This document shows positions 38,743 through 48,640 of a stretch of DNA of 64,000 nucleotides, piece by piece (the first letter of the stretch is position 1; the number at the start of each line of letters is the position of its first letter). The notes below the pieces were generated by a model. The model was not told the DNA's origin and made no database searches. It saw only the letters and a list, made by a program, of their open reading frames with translations. The position numbers and the translations under genes were made by a program. Source of the DNA: Candidatus Kinetoplastibacterium galatii TCC219 (lineage in GTDB: Bacteria; Pseudomonadota; Gammaproteobacteria; Burkholderiales; Burkholderiaceae_B); contig NC_020284.1 of NCBI RefSeq assembly GCF_000340905.1, forward strand, positions 248,001 to 312,000, written 5' to 3'.

Positions 38743-40272
38743 CTATATTTTTTCTCTTAAATGAGGAAATAGTATTACGTCTTTTATATTTGATTTATCT
38801 GTTATTAGCATTACTAGCCTATCTATTCCTATACCACATCCTCCAGTTGGGGGCATGCCATATTCTAATGCTGTTATGTAGTCGGAATCAAAAAACATTT
38901 TATGATTATCTTCTGAATCATTATTTTTATTTTCTGCTTGTTCTAATAGTCTTCTTGCTTGTTCTTCAGGATCATTCAACTCAGAAAATCCATTGGCTAT
39001 TTCTTTACCAGCGATAAATAATTCAAATCTTTCTGTTATTTTTTTGTTAATGTCTGATTGTCTTGCTAACGGTGAAGTTTCAACAGGATAGTCTATTATA
39101 TATGTTGGATCCCAGATTTTTTCTTCTGTTGTTTTTTCAAAAAGACATAATTGTAGTTCTCCTAATTTGGAAGATTTTAGGAAATCTTGTGAGATTTTTT
39201 TGTCAATATGTTCTATTTCTTTTTGTAAAAACTCATAATCATTCAGCTGCTCTATGTTGTATTTCTTATTATATTTACAAATGGCATCACATATATTCAA
39301 TCTTTCAAATGGTTTTGAGATATTTATAGTTTTATCTTGATAATTTAAATAATTCTTTTTATTTATAGCCATTGATATTTCGCATATTAACTTTTCAGTA
39401 AAGTTCATCATCCAATTATAATCTGTATATGTAGCATAAAACTCCATCATTGTGAATTCAGGATTATGTCTTGGGCTTATTCCTTCATTTCTAAAGTTGC
39501 GATTTAATTCAAATACTTTATCAAAACCACCTACTATTAGTCTTTTTAAATACAGCTCTGGAGCTATGCGTAAATACATATCCATATTGAGAGAGTTGTG
39601 GTGAGTGGTAAATGGCTTAGCAGAGGCACCACCTGGAATTGTATGTAGCATTGGTGTTTCTACTTCTATAAAACCCTCTTTAGACATATGTTGTCTAATA
39701 TTAGTTATTATTTTGCTACGCAATTCAAAGGTTTTTTTTGTGTCTTCTGTTACTATTAGATCTACATATCTCTGTCTATACTTTATATTGGGATCAGATA
39801 TACCATGAAATTTTTCAGGTAATGGTCTTATTGCTTTTGATATGATTGATATCAATTTAACATTTATAGATAATTCTCCTTTATTTGTTTTAAAGACTTT
39901 TCCTTCTATTAATAATATGTCACCTAAGTCAAATTGTTTAAAATTATTATATATTTCATCATTAACATTTTTTTGGGATATATATATCTGTATACGTCCT
40001 GTGCTATCTTGAATTGTTGAAAAGCTTGCTTTGCCCATAATTCTTTTCAGCATCATGCGTCCAGAAATCCTAACATTTATATCTTTCGAATTAATAATAT
40101 CAGAATCTAAATCTTTATATTTGTTTATGATATCTATATTCTTTTCAGTCGGAGTAATATTATTAGGGTATGAAAAACCTATTTCCCTGTATTTATTAAG
40201 TTTTAATCGTCTTTCTAAGATAAGTCTGTTTTCTTCATGATCAGAATTTATAGAGTCATTCTTATTAGTCAT
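38743..40272 (-). CDS. lysS: lysyl-tRNA synthetase (class II)
   Basis: Charges tRNA-Lys. The 509 residues comprise an OB-fold anticodon domain (about 60-180, [19 protein letters not shown]) and a class II catalytic core with motif 2 [20 protein letters not shown] and motif 3 [12 protein letters not shown]. It lies 32 bases downstream of prfB, the conserved prfB-lysS pair, and converges on fdx. No defects seen. Confidence 0.97.
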   Translation of the reverse strand: MTNKNDSINSDHEENRLILERRLKLNKYREIGFSYPNNITPTEKNIDIINKYKDLDSDIINSKDINVRISGRMMLKRIMGKASFSTIQDSTGRIQIYISQKNVNDEIYNNFKQFDLGDILLIEGKVFKTNKGELSINVKLISIISKAIRPLPEKFHGISDPNIKYRQRYVDLIVTEDTKKTFELRSKIITNIRQHMSKEGFIEVETPMLHTIPGGASAKPFTTHHNSLNMDMYLRIAPELYLKRLIVGGFDKVFELNRNFRNEGISPRHNPEFTMMEFYATYTDYNWMMNFTEKLICEISMAINKKNYLNYQDKTINISKPFERLNICDAICKYNKKYNIEQLNDYEFLQKEIEHIDKKISQDFLKSSKLGELQLCLFEKTTEEKIWDPTYIIDYPVETSPLARQSDINKKITERFELFIAGKEIANGFSELNDPEEQARRLLEQAENKNNDSEDNHKMFFDSDYITALEYGMPPTGGCGIGIDRLVMLITDKSNIKDVILFPHLREKI

Positions 40273-40304
40273 AATTTTTCTCTAATAGTTTATTATAAAT
40301 TTAT

Positions 40305-41408
40305 CTAGATGCCCATTTTTAAGCTTTCATGTATAAAGACATCTAAATTACCATCAAGTATCTTTTGCACATTAGATACTTCTACATTTGTTCTTAGGTC
40401 TTTAATTCTGCTCTTATCTAATACGTATGAACGTATTTGATTTCCCCATCCAACGTCTGTTTTTGAGTCTTCCAGTTTTTTTTGTTCAACTAATCTATTT
40501 CTCATCTCTAAATCAAATAGTTTGGATTTTAGCATTTGCATAGCTTCTGATTTATTTCTATGTTGAGATCTATCATTTTGACATTGAACAACTATACCAG
40601 TAGGATTATGTGTAATACGTACGGCAGAATCAGTTTTATTAATATGTTGTCCTCCAGCTCCACTTGCTCTATAGGTATCTATTCTTAAATCAGAAGGATT
40701 AATGACAATATCAAAAGAATCGTCTATTTCTGGGTATACAAATACACTTGCAAATGAAGTATGCCTTCCACCTGAAGAGTTAAACGGGCTTTTTCTGACA
40801 AGGCGATGTACCCCTGTCTCAGTTCTTAAATAACCAAAAGCATATTCTCCTACAATTCTAATTGTGGCCGATTTAATTCCAGCAACTTCACCTGATGATT
40901 CTGATATAATCTCAGAGCTAAAACCTTTTATTTCAGAATACCTTAAGTATTGCCTTAATAGCATCGACGCCCAATCTTGTGCCTCTGTTCCTCCTGCTCC
41001 TGATTGTATATCCAAGAAACAATTTAGCTGATCAGTTTTGTTGACGAACATTCTGCAAAATTCCATCTCTTTTATTTTGCTATCAAGTACACACATACTA
41101 TTTTCTATAGATTTTATTGTTTTAAAATCATTATCCGTTTCAGCTATATAAAATAGTTCTATGGAGTCATTTATTTCGTTGTGTAGTAATTCTAGAGTAT
41201 TTATAATGTTTTCTAAATATTTTTTCTCTTTATTTAAATTTTGAGTACAACTAATATTGTTCCATGAATTAGGATCTTCTAGTTCAGCATTTATGATATG
41301 CAATCTTTCTATTTTTTTATCGTACTCAAGATACCTCCGAAGATCTAATTCTCTTTGCTCATAGTCTTTAAGGTTTGTAATGACCTGATTTTTATTTTCT
41401 ATGTTCAT
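40305..41408 (-). CDS. prfB: peptide chain release factor RF2, no programmed frameshift
   Basis: Terminates translation at UGA and UAA. ATG 41408 has GGAG nine bases upstream and gives 367 residues; an ATG 15 bases earlier is in frame. The anticodon-like SPF ([11 protein letters not shown]) and peptide-release GGQ ([13 protein letters not shown]) are present. In many bacteria RF2 needs a +1 shift at CUU UGA C near codon 26. Here codons 24-30 read CGG AGG TAT CTT GAG TAC GAT, so the frame is continuous and the autoregulatory stop is gone while the Shine-Dalgarno-like stimulator remains. Confidence 0.96.
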   Translation of the reverse strand: MNIENKNQVITNLKDYEQRELDLRRYLEYDKKIERLHIINAELEDPNSWNNISCTQNLNKEKKYLENIINTLELLHNEINDSIELFYIAETDNDFKTIKSIENSMCVLDSKIKEMEFCRMFVNKTDQLNCFLDIQSGAGGTEAQDWASMLLRQYLRYSEIKGFSSEIISESSGEVAGIKSATIRIVGEYAFGYLRTETGVHRLVRKSPFNSSGGRHTSFASVFVYPEIDDSFDIVINPSDLRIDTYRASGAGGQHINKTDSAVRITHNPTGIVVQCQNDRSQHRNKSEAMQMLKSKLFDLEMRNRLVEQKKLEDSKTDVGWGNQIRSYVLDKSRIKDLRTNVEVSNVQKILDGNLDVFIHESLKMGI

Positions 41409-41423
41409 TATATTAAACTCCAT

Positions 41424-41739
41424 TTATTATAGGTATTTATTAATTAGTAATATATTACAGATGTTATACATGTTTTAATAGATAGGTTTCTTTATAATGC
41501 CGTGTCATATTATTCTGTTATTTTTAAGTTTATAATCTTGTTCATTACAATAATTAACAATTTAATTATTAATTCTATAATTTACATTCTAATTATAGAA
41601 TTGATTTTTTAATAAAATAAAATTTATTTGTATATCTAAAATAAATAATAAGAAACATATGAATTCTTTATCTGATAATTAAGAATTATATTTTGTTTTA
41701 AATAAATTCAACCACCAAGTTTATTCTAGCGGGTATTTA
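41424..41739. other. Divergent spacer between prfB and queE
   Basis: About 316 very AT-rich bases separate the divergent prfB-lysS and queE units. They must hold promoters in both directions, but TATAAT-like strings are too frequent here to choose one. A weak inverted repeat AATTCTT...AAGAATT lies around 41660-41690. I found no preQ1-riboswitch-like aptamer, open frame or RNA gene. Confidence 0.5.
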
Positions 41740-42372
41740 ATGACATATTCTGTAAAAGAGATTTTCAAAACATTGCAAGGTGAAGGATTCTATACAGGAA
41801 GGGCTGCTGTATTCTGTAGATTTACAGGTTGTAATTTTTGGAATGGTAATGATTTAGATCGTATTAATGCGGTATGTAAATTTTGCGATACTGATTTTGT
41901 TGGTATAAATGGATGTAATGGGGGTAAATTTAGATCTGCTAGCCTGCTTGCTAGAGAAATATCCAGAATATGGGGAGAAGAATATTTTGGCCGTTATGTT
42001 GTATTAACTGGAGGAGAACCATTATTACAGTTAGATAGTGCTCTATTAAGCGAGTTACATAACAATGGATTTGAAGTTGGTATCGAGACCAATGGAAGTA
42101 TTATTCCTCCTAAGAATGTGGATTGGATTTGTGTTAGTCCAAAAGACTTAAATCGTATGATTTTAAGAGAGGGTAATGAGTTAAAATTAGTTTTTCCTCA
42201 AAATGATATTTGTCCAGATAATTTTGTTGATATGAATTTCCAGCATTTTTATTTACAACCAATGTATAGCGATTATTTAGCATTAAATATTGATTTAGCT
42301 GTTAATTATTGTAAAAATAATCCAAAGTGGAGATTAAGTCTTCAGACACATAAATACATAGGAATACCATGA
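41740..42372 (+). CDS. queE: 7-carboxy-7-deazaguanine synthase QueE
   Basis: Radical-SAM enzyme converting 6-carboxytetrahydropterin to CDG on the queuosine path. The 210-residue protein has the SAM cluster cysteines Cys31, Cys46 and Cys49 in an unusual C-x14-C-x2-C spacing, known for Burkholderia-type QueE, instead of C-x3-C-x2-C. VVLTGGEPLLQ follows. Its stop overlaps the queD start (ATGA). queC and queF are not in the window. Confidence 0.94.
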   Translation: MTYSVKEIFKTLQGEGFYTGRAAVFCRFTGCNFWNGNDLDRINAVCKFCDTDFVGINGCNGGKFRSASLLAREISRIWGEEYFGRYVVLTGGEPLLQLDSALLSELHNNGFEVGIETNGSIIPPKNVDWICVSPKDLNRMILREGNELKLVFPQNDICPDNFVDMNFQHFYLQPMYSDYLALNIDLAVNYCKNNPKWRLSLQTHKYIGIP

Positions 42373-42812
42373 TTTCAATCTCAAGAAAATTAGAATTTGA
42401 TGCTGGACATAGGATACCAAATCATAATGGAAAATGTAGTAATATTCATGGACATAGATATTCGTTAATAGTTACACTGGAAGGTGAGGTTTCTAAAGAA
42501 TCCTCGAGTAGCGACCATGGGATGTTAATGGATTTTGCTGATGTTAAGCTTTTAGCCCTAGAACATATCATAAATATTTGGGATCATGCATTTTTAGTAT
42601 CTTACGATGATTATGAGATTTTAAATCTACTAAAATCTCTACCTAACCATAAAACTGTAATTTTGGACAAGGTACCTACTGTTGAAAACTTGGCAATTAT
42701 TTCTTTCAAGAAATTGAAACCAGTTTATAGTAAGCACTATAGGAATAACTTAAGTTTAAAAAAAGTTTGCCTTTATGAAACCCCTAATTGCTGGTCAGAG
42801 TATATTGAATAA
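42369..42812 (+). CDS. queD: 6-carboxy-5,6,7,8-tetrahydropterin synthase QueD
   Basis: Makes 6-carboxytetrahydropterin from dihydroneopterin triphosphate for queuosine. The 147 residues carry the zinc histidines 14, 28 and 30 and the catalytic Cys23 in FDAGHRIPN and KCSNIHGHRY, the QueD/PTPS signature. It starts inside the queE stop codon, strongly linking it to the same pathway rather than biopterin synthesis. Confidence 0.94.
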   Translation: MISISRKLEFDAGHRIPNHNGKCSNIHGHRYSLIVTLEGEVSKESSSSDHGMLMDFADVKLLALEHIINIWDHAFLVSYDDYEILNLLKSLPNHKTVILDKVPTVENLAIISFKKLKPVYSKHYRNNLSLKKVCLYETPNCWSEYIE

Positions 42813-42829
42813 TATAGGCTTAACATATT

Positions 42830-43309
42830 GTGATTTTATTAAATGATTTTGATAAATCAATGCTTTCTTTAGCATTGAGGCAAGCGGAAATAGCTTATTG
42901 TAAAGGAGAAGTTCCTGTTGGTGCTGTTATAGTTAATAGTAATCATGTTCCCGTTTCTTTCGGATATAATAGAACAATAACAGATAACGATCCAACAGCA
43001 CATGCTGAGATTGTTGCTATAAGACTATTATCTAATAAGATCAGTAATTATAGATTAAATGGCATGAGTATGTATGTAACTTTAGAGCCGTGTGTAATGT
43101 GTATGGGTGCTATTTTAAATTCTAGATTATCTAAAGTTGTTTATGGAGCTAGAGATTTTAAAACTGGCTCTTGTGGTGGGGTTCTAGACATAACAAGCAT
43201 CAAGGAAATTAATCACCATACAACTGTTTTTGATGGCAGTTCATTAAATGATTGTGGTTACATAATGAAAAATTTTTTTTATGATTTACGCAGAAAAAAG
43301 AGTAAATAA
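42830..43309 (+). CDS. tadA: tRNA-specific adenosine deaminase (GTG start)
   Basis: Deaminates adenosine-34 of tRNA-Arg(ACG) to inosine. The 159 residues show the zinc/catalytic motif HAE (58-60, in PTAHAEIVAI) and PCVMC (Cys88, Cys91 in LEPCVMCMGAIL). A GTG at 42830 is the best start; the next Met is within the first helix. It follows queD by 17 bases, so three tRNA wobble-base modification genes are in a row. Confidence 0.94.
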   Translation: MILLNDFDKSMLSLALRQAEIAYCKGEVPVGAVIVNSNHVPVSFGYNRTITDNDPTAHAEIVAIRLLSNKISNYRLNGMSMYVTLEPCVMCMGAILNSRLSKVVYGARDFKTGSCGGVLDITSIKEINHHTTVFDGSSLNDCGYIMKNFFYDLRRKKSK

Positions 43310-43347
43310 CGACTAAATTATTAACAGCTACATAATAACTTATAATT

Positions 43348-43923
43348 ATGAGAACCATTAATACCAGCTATAGGTATATGTATATAGTGAAAAAGAGTCG
43401 TTTCTTAGTTCAAGCCGTTCCTGTCAGTAGTATTTCTGAAGCCAATGTTTTTTTTTCTTATAATGAGAATAATCTTGCAAATCATAATTGTTGGGCTTAT
43501 CGTATAAACGATTCATATCGTTACTTTGATGATAATGAGCCGCATGGTACTGCAGGTAGACCAATACTTCAGGCAATAGATGAATTAAATCTCAACATGG
43601 TTGCTGTATTAGTTACTAGATGGTTTGGAGGCATAAAGTTAGGAAAAGGTGGCCTTATGAGAGCTTATAAAGCTTCTGTCACAGGTTGTTTATCTCATAG
43701 TAATTTTATTGAAATAAAGGATACATTACTAATAAAATGTACGATAGCAGTTAAAGATATGCACATTATCTATAATTTAGACAATAGTGTAAGTATAGTA
43801 TCTAATCACTTCAATAACAGTAATTGTGAATTTATTATCGAAGTTCAAAAAGATAAAATCGATTCTCTGAAGAATACGATTAATAAAATATCTAAAGGCA
43901 GTGCATTACTATGTTGCCTTTAG
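43348..43923 (+). CDS. yigZ: YigZ/IMPACT-family protein
   Basis: A UPF0029/IMPACT domain protein of 191 residues. Signature segments are NCWAYRIND, DDNEPHGTAGRPILQAI and VTRWFGGIKLGKGGLMRAYK. Biochemical role is not settled; eukaryotic IMPACT binds the Gcn1 translation control protein and bacterial YigZ has been suspected of acting in translation. The C-terminal ferredoxin-like domain (about 130-191) is present but diverged. It follows tadA and converges on trxA. Confidence 0.88.
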   Translation: MRTINTSYRYMYIVKKSRFLVQAVPVSSISEANVFFSYNENNLANHNCWAYRINDSYRYFDDNEPHGTAGRPILQAIDELNLNMVAVLVTRWFGGIKLGKGGLMRAYKASVTGCLSHSNFIEIKDTLLIKCTIAVKDMHIIYNLDNSVSIVSNHFNNSNCEFIIEVQKDKIDSLKNTINKISKGSALLCCL

Positions 43924-43988
43924 ATATTTCCAAGAAAAAATTTAAATATCAATTGATAGATTTTTACATAAAATCATGTAAGTGTAGT

Positions 43989-44315
43989 TTAGTATTTTTC
44001 GTTTTGCGCGTTTTGAATAAGCTCATTAATTTTATTGATACTTATAGACCCTGGTTTTGCATAAACTTGTTTTTTCTTATGAAATATTACTATAGTTGGT
44101 ATTGCGCTGATCTTAAGTTCTGAAGCCAGTTCTTTTTCATCATCTACATTTATTTTTGCAAATAAAGCTGAATCATTCTGTTGTGCTGCATTTTCAAATA
44201 CATGGGCAAAGCTCTTACATGGACCACACCAAGGAGCCCAGAAATCTATAACTACTGTGTCATTATTTTCTATGGTTTCATTAAATATTTTTTTGTTTAG
44301 TTCTATTACGCTCAT
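43989..44315 (-). CDS. trxA: thioredoxin
   Basis: Small dithiol-disulfide oxidoreductase, 108 residues, with active site WAPWCGPCK (Cys30, Cys33), the buried Asp in VVIDFWAPW and the cis-proline in ISAIPTIVIF. It is transcribed from 44315 with a 192-base divergent spacer towards tsaD. No defects. Confidence 0.96.
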   Translation of the reverse strand: MSVIELNKKIFNETIENNDTVVIDFWAPWCGPCKSFAHVFENAAQQNDSALFAKINVDDEKELASELKISAIPTIVIFHKKKQVYAKPGSISINKINELIQNAQNEKY

Positions 44316-44507
44316 TTATATATCCTTTTTTATAAAAATAATAATATTTCATTATATATTAATATCACCAAATATTATTATGCTATTTACTTATTGAGAT
44401 AGTTTTATATAGTATTATGTACAGTGATATAAAATACTTTTGAGATGCTATTATATTTATTAAGTTTGTTTGTTATTTGAAAATATTTGATATTATAAGA
44501 TGATGAA

Positions 44508-45542
44508 ATGATAATTCTTGGTTTTGAAAGTTCTTGTGATGATACTTGCGTTGCGATTTTCTCAACGAGTTTGGGATTAATTTCTAACGTTATTCATACT
44601 CAAAAGGATACGCATATTGATTATGGTGGAATAGTTCCTGAATTAGCATCCAGAGACCACCTAAGCCATATAGTAAGACTAACCAAGAAAGCTATGAGTG
44701 ATGTGGATTTAGATTTCAGCGATATCAATGCTATAGCTTATACGGCTGGACCAGGTTTGTTAGGATCTTTACTAGTTGGATCTAGTTTTGCTAAGTCTAT
44801 TGCCTGGTCCTTAAGCATACCATCTATACCAATAAATCATCTTGAAGGGCATTTGTTATCTCCTTTAATCACAAATCAAGATTTGGAATTTCCTTTTATC
44901 AGTTTATTGGTGTCTGGTGGAAATACAATGATTGTTCTAGTTAAGAGTTTTTGTAATTATTGCGTGATTGGTGATACATTGGATGATGCGGCTGGTGAAG
45001 CTTTTGATAAAATTGCTAAGTTAATAGGTCTAACTCCTTGTAACGGATCAGAATTATCGAGGTTAGCAGATGATGGTGATGGTAGTTATTTTGATTTGCC
45101 AAGACCAATGATAAAAACCAATGATTTTAATTTTAGTTTTAGTGGATTGAAAACATCTGTTATGTTAAGAATAAAAAAACTAAAATCAAATGATAATTTC
45201 AATTATTCAACAAAAGCGAATATAGCTGCATCTGTACAGGATGCTATAACTGATATACTAGTCCACAAGGTAATTCTTGCTGTCAAAAAGACTGGAGTAA
45301 CCAACGTAACTATTTCTGGTGGTGTCAGTGCTAATAAGGTCTTAAGAAGTAAATTGATTTATGCGCTAAGTAATCTAGGTGGTAATGTTTATTTGCCAAG
45401 CATTGAGTTATGCACTGATAATGCAGCGATGATAGCATTCACTGCTGCATATAAAATAAAATTTGGTCTGGTGGATTTTACAAATATTTCTGATTACAAC
45501 CAGGTTAGATCAAGATGGAGTATTGAGGATATTAATAAATGA
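44508..45542 (+). CDS. tsaD: tRNA N6-adenosine threonylcarbamoyltransferase TsaD
   Basis: Transfers the threonylcarbamoyl group to A37 of ANN-decoding tRNAs. 344 residues with the Kae1 landmarks GFESSCDDTCVAI, ELASRDHLSHI, the metal-binding NHLEGH, LVSGGNTMIV, DDAAGEAFDK and the late DNAAMIA. It converges on plsY with only four bases between stops. Confidence 0.96.
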   Translation: MIILGFESSCDDTCVAIFSTSLGLISNVIHTQKDTHIDYGGIVPELASRDHLSHIVRLTKKAMSDVDLDFSDINAIAYTAGPGLLGSLLVGSSFAKSIAWSLSIPSIPINHLEGHLLSPLITNQDLEFPFISLLVSGGNTMIVLVKSFCNYCVIGDTLDDAAGEAFDKIAKLIGLTPCNGSELSRLADDGDGSYFDLPRPMIKTNDFNFSFSGLKTSVMLRIKKLKSNDNFNYSTKANIAASVQDAITDILVHKVILAVKKTGVTNVTISGGVSANKVLRSKLIYALSNLGGNVYLPSIELCTDNAAMIAFTAAYKIKFGLVDFTNISDYNQVRSRWSIEDINK

Positions 45543-45546
45543 TAAA

Positions 45547-46173
45547 TTAGATGATTATACGATTTTCTGTGCCATTTATTAGTTTTTTAATATTTTCTTT
45601 ATGCTTGTAGATTAGTATTGTACTTAATATTATGGTAGATACCAGTATTGCGCAATCCACATTGCCTAACTCATATGCGAATATATTGTATATTACAGAT
45701 AAAGTAACAGTCACAATAGAAGCTAGAGAAGAATATCTCCATATATAAGCTATTAATACCCAAGATATTGCACAATATACTGATAATAAAGGATTTGTCG
45801 CAATTATTATACCAAAAAATGTTGCTATTCCCTTTCCTCCTTTGAAATTAGCAAAAATTGGATATATGTGCCCCAATATTACAAATACAGCAGAGATGCC
45901 GACTAATTCTGAATAACATCCCCCATAAATTATGTTTGTTATCTTTAGAGCTATTAATCCTTTTGCCATGTCTCCTAACAATGTTATTATAGCTGCTGTT
46001 TTATTACCTGTTCTTAGCATATTTGTAGCTCCAGGATTCCTGGATCCAAAGTTTCTAGGATCTTCTAATTTTAGAAACTTACTTATTAAAATTGCAAATG
46101 GTACTGATCCAATTATATAGGAAGAAATAGCTATTATAAGAAAATGAATATTTATGTAGTTGTTGTCTATCAT
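45547..46173 (-). CDS. plsY: acyl-phosphate glycerol-3-phosphate acyltransferase PlsY
   Basis: Inner-membrane enzyme acylating G3P for phospholipid synthesis. The 208 residues have about five hydrophobic segments and the three conserved loops: GSVPFAILISKF, the SRNPGATNMLRTG loop and NFKGGKGIATFFG. It faces tsaD and surE on the opposite strand and has no operon partner. Confidence 0.94.
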   Translation of the reverse strand: MIDNNYINIHFLIIAISSYIIGSVPFAILISKFLKLEDPRNFGSRNPGATNMLRTGNKTAAIITLLGDMAKGLIALKITNIIYGGCYSELVGISAVFVILGHIYPIFANFKGGKGIATFFGIIIATNPLLSVYCAISWVLIAYIWRYSSLASIVTVTLSVIYNIFAYELGNVDCAILVSTIILSTILIYKHKENIKKLINGTENRIII

Positions 46174-46272
46174 AATAATGTTTTTGATCTATAATTCTGA
46201 TTTAAGTATATAAGATATATTGATATCAAATATCAACGTATCAATTATACTATTTCTTAGGATAAAATTTTA

Positions 46273-47019
46273 ATGCATATTTTAATTTCTAACGACGATG
46301 GTTATTCTTCAGTTGGTCTGAAGGCTGTAGTTAATGCATTGGCTGGTATAGCAGATGTAACAGTAGTTGTCCCTGAGTCAAATTGCAGTGGCTCTTCAAA
46401 CTCTATTACTCTTAGTAGGCCGCTGAATGTTCATTTTGATTCAGATAATTACATGATTATAAATGGCACTCCAACTGATTGTGTCCATTTAGCTATGACT
46501 GGTTTGTTAGATAGGTTACCTGATCTTGTCATTTCAGGTATTAATAATGGAGCTAATCTTGGTAGTGATGTTCTTTACTCAGGTACTGTTGGGGCAGCTA
46601 GAGAGGCTTACATGTTTGGTATTCCATCGATTGCTGTTTCTTTAGTTGAAAAAGGATGGGAAAATTTAGAATCAGCTACTATGATTTTACATGACATAGT
46701 GGTTAATTTTATTAAAAACCCTTTTCAAGAACCATTTCTATGGAATATTAATATTCCTAATATCAGCATAAACCATATTAATGGTATAAAAGCTACGAGA
46801 ATAGGTAAGAGACATCCATCACAATTATCTACAAAACATAAAACCCCTCGTAATGAAATTGTGTATTGGATAGGACCAGTAGGAGAGATTTCTGACAAAT
46901 CTGATGGAACCGATTTCAATGCCATATCAAATAATTTTGTCTCTATTACGCCATTAGGAATTGATTTAACTGTAATGAATAGCTTAGATAAAATAAATGA
47001 ATGGGCCATAAATATTTGA
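46273..47019 (+). CDS. surE: 5'/3'-nucleotidase SurE
   Basis: Metal-dependent nucleotidase. The 248 residues contain the metal-binding SNDDGYSSVGL (Asp8, Asp9), NCSGSSNSIT and SGINNGANLGSDVLYSGTV. In free-living relatives surE is followed by pcm, nlpD and rpoS; here nlpD follows after 34 bases, and neither pcm nor rpoS is present at this locus. Confidence 0.95.
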   Translation: MHILISNDDGYSSVGLKAVVNALAGIADVTVVVPESNCSGSSNSITLSRPLNVHFDSDNYMIINGTPTDCVHLAMTGLLDRLPDLVISGINNGANLGSDVLYSGTVGAAREAYMFGIPSIAVSLVEKGWENLESATMILHDIVVNFIKNPFQEPFLWNINIPNISINHINGIKATRIGKRHPSQLSTKHKTPRNEIVYWIGPVGEISDKSDGTDFNAISNNFVSITPLGIDLTVMNSLDKINEWAINI

Positions 47020-47053
47020 AAATAATTATGAGAACTCCACTAGTTGTATTCAC

Positions 47054-47815
47054 ATGAGATATTTAATGATTTATATGTTAAGTATTATAAACATATTAAC
47101 AAGACGTTTATTTTTTAGTGCATTATCGTTGGTTTTGCTAATTTCTGGATGCAGTAAGGAAGTTATTAAATTCAAATGTGCTCCTATATTTGAAGTTTCT
47201 ATTAATGAGAGACAATCTATAAATGCTTATATAGTTAAACAAGGTGATAGTTTATATAAAATATCAAAACTTTACGATATAGATGTTGATTTGCTAAAAA
47301 AAGTTAATAATCTTGATAGCTCTTGTCAGCTTAATACTGGTAGTTTGTTATATATACCATCAGTAGATAACTCTTATGAGGAGTCAATTGTTACAAATAG
47401 CACTAATATAAGGAAAATTGAGAATCCGATCTCCAAGACCAACACAAATATTAAAATACTTTGGGAATGGCCTTGTGATGGAATAATCAAAGAGTATTTT
47501 AATTTAAAGAATAGAGGTATAGATATATCTAGTACTATAGGAGAACCAGTTTTTGCTGCTGCTAGTGGTAAAGTTGTATATAGCGGCGGCGGCGTTCGTG
47601 GATTAGGAAAATTACTAATTTTGAGTCATGATCAAGGTTTTATAACAGCATATGCTCATAATAGCAGGCTATTTGTTTATAATGGCCAAGAAGTTACAAA
47701 AGGCTATAAGATAGCTGAAATAGGAGATAGTGATTCTGACTATCCAAAATTGCACTTCGAGATTCGTAAAAATGGTTTGCCTGTTGATCCTCTGAATTAT
47801 CTTCCTAAAAAATGA
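47054..47815 (+). CDS. nlpD: NlpD-like murein hydrolase activator lipoprotein
   Basis: Outer-membrane lipoprotein. The signal peptide (LTRRLFFSALSLVLLISGC) has a lipobox Cys at residue 33 of the longest frame; ATGs at 47066 and 47075 are alternative starts. A LysM motif follows (YIVKQGDSLYKISKLYDI), then an M23/LytM domain. The catalytic first His of LytM is replaced (NRGIDIS), while HFEIR is kept, as in E. coli NlpD, which activates amidases instead of cutting murein. Its stop overlaps the next start (ATGA). Confidence 0.9.
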   Translation: MRYLMIYMLSIINILTRRLFFSALSLVLLISGCSKEVIKFKCAPIFEVSINERQSINAYIVKQGDSLYKISKLYDIDVDLLKKVNNLDSSCQLNTGSLLYIPSVDNSYEESIVTNSTNIRKIENPISKTNTNIKILWEWPCDGIIKEYFNLKNRGIDISSTIGEPVFAAASGKVVYSGGGVRGLGKLLILSHDQGFITAYAHNSRLFVYNGQEVTKGYKIAEIGDSDSDYPKLHFEIRKNGLPVDPLNYLPKK

Positions 47816-48591
47816 TCCCTGTCTTAGTATTTGATATAGAAACTATTCCTGATATTGAATCTATAAAAAAAATAGGTGTGTATGATGCATGTTTATCTGA
47901 TCAGCAAGTTTTGGATTCGTTTACCGCTAAACGTATAGAATTGTGCGGTAATAATTTCGTACCGCTGCATTTGCATAAAATAGTTGCTATTAGCTGTGTT
48001 TTTAGGAACAATAAAGACTTTTATGTAAAAACCCTAGGCAAGCATTCTGATCATGAGAGCAAGCTTTTAGAGTTCTTTTTTGCTATTATCGATAAGTATT
48101 CTCCAAGGTTAGTTAGTTGGAATGGCACAAGTTTTGATCTTCCAGTAATACACTACAGAAGTATGATAAATTGTATCTCTGCTCCTAGATATTGGGATAC
48201 TGGTGATAACAACGATCGCAATTTAAAGTTCAATAATTATATCAATCGTTATCATAGTATGCATTTAGATTTGATGGATGTTTTATCTAAATACAATGGA
48301 CGTTCTGGTGTTTCAATGAACGAATTGGCAAAATTATGCAAATTCCCAGGAAAGATTGGAATGGATGGTAGCAAGGTTTGGGACTATTGGTCTGATAATA
48401 AAATTTCTGAGATACGTTCTTACTGTGAAACAGATGTTATTAATACATGGTTATTGTATTGTAGATTTTGTCTCTTTAGAGGTCATCTAAATAAAGAATC
48501 TTATAAAAATGAAATTAGTATAGCAAAAAACAAAATATCATCACTTGATGGTGATCATTGGAGATCATTTCTTAATTCCTGGGATAATTAA
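47812..48591 (+). CDS. predicted 3'-5' exonuclease (PolB-exo-like)
   Basis: A DnaQ/PolB-type exonuclease fold, 259 residues. Acidic metal ligands are in VLVFDIETIPDI (Asp, Glu), SWNGTSFDLPVIHYR (Asp) and the late YCETDV (Tyr-x3-Asp). No polymerase domain is attached. Translationally coupled to nlpD by a four-base overlap and upstream of rlmD. The actual substrate is unknown. Confidence 0.85.
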   Translation: MIPVLVFDIETIPDIESIKKIGVYDACLSDQQVLDSFTAKRIELCGNNFVPLHLHKIVAISCVFRNNKDFYVKTLGKHSDHESKLLEFFFAIIDKYSPRLVSWNGTSFDLPVIHYRSMINCISAPRYWDTGDNNDRNLKFNNYINRYHSMHLDLMDVLSKYNGRSGVSMNELAKLCKFPGKIGMDGSKVWDYWSDNKISEIRSYCETDVINTWLLYCRFCLFRGHLNKESYKNEISIAKNKISSLDGDHWRSFLNSWDN

Positions 48592-48640
48592 AATTAATCT
48601 ATCAAGCTGAGCATTATAAAAATAAATGTAAATAATATTA

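Noticed and set aside
40305..41408. Active RF2 frameshift
   Set aside because: The frame is continuous through codon 28, with no UGA to bypass; only the stimulatory sequence is left.
41640..41739. Possible preQ1 riboswitch upstream of queE
   Set aside because: No conserved aptamer stem or C-rich/A-rich loop could be fitted; only a weak AT inverted repeat is present.
43924..43988. Terminator between yigZ and trxA
   Set aside because: Only a palindrome TATCAATTGATA with an AATT centre is present; it is too weak and AT-rich to call.
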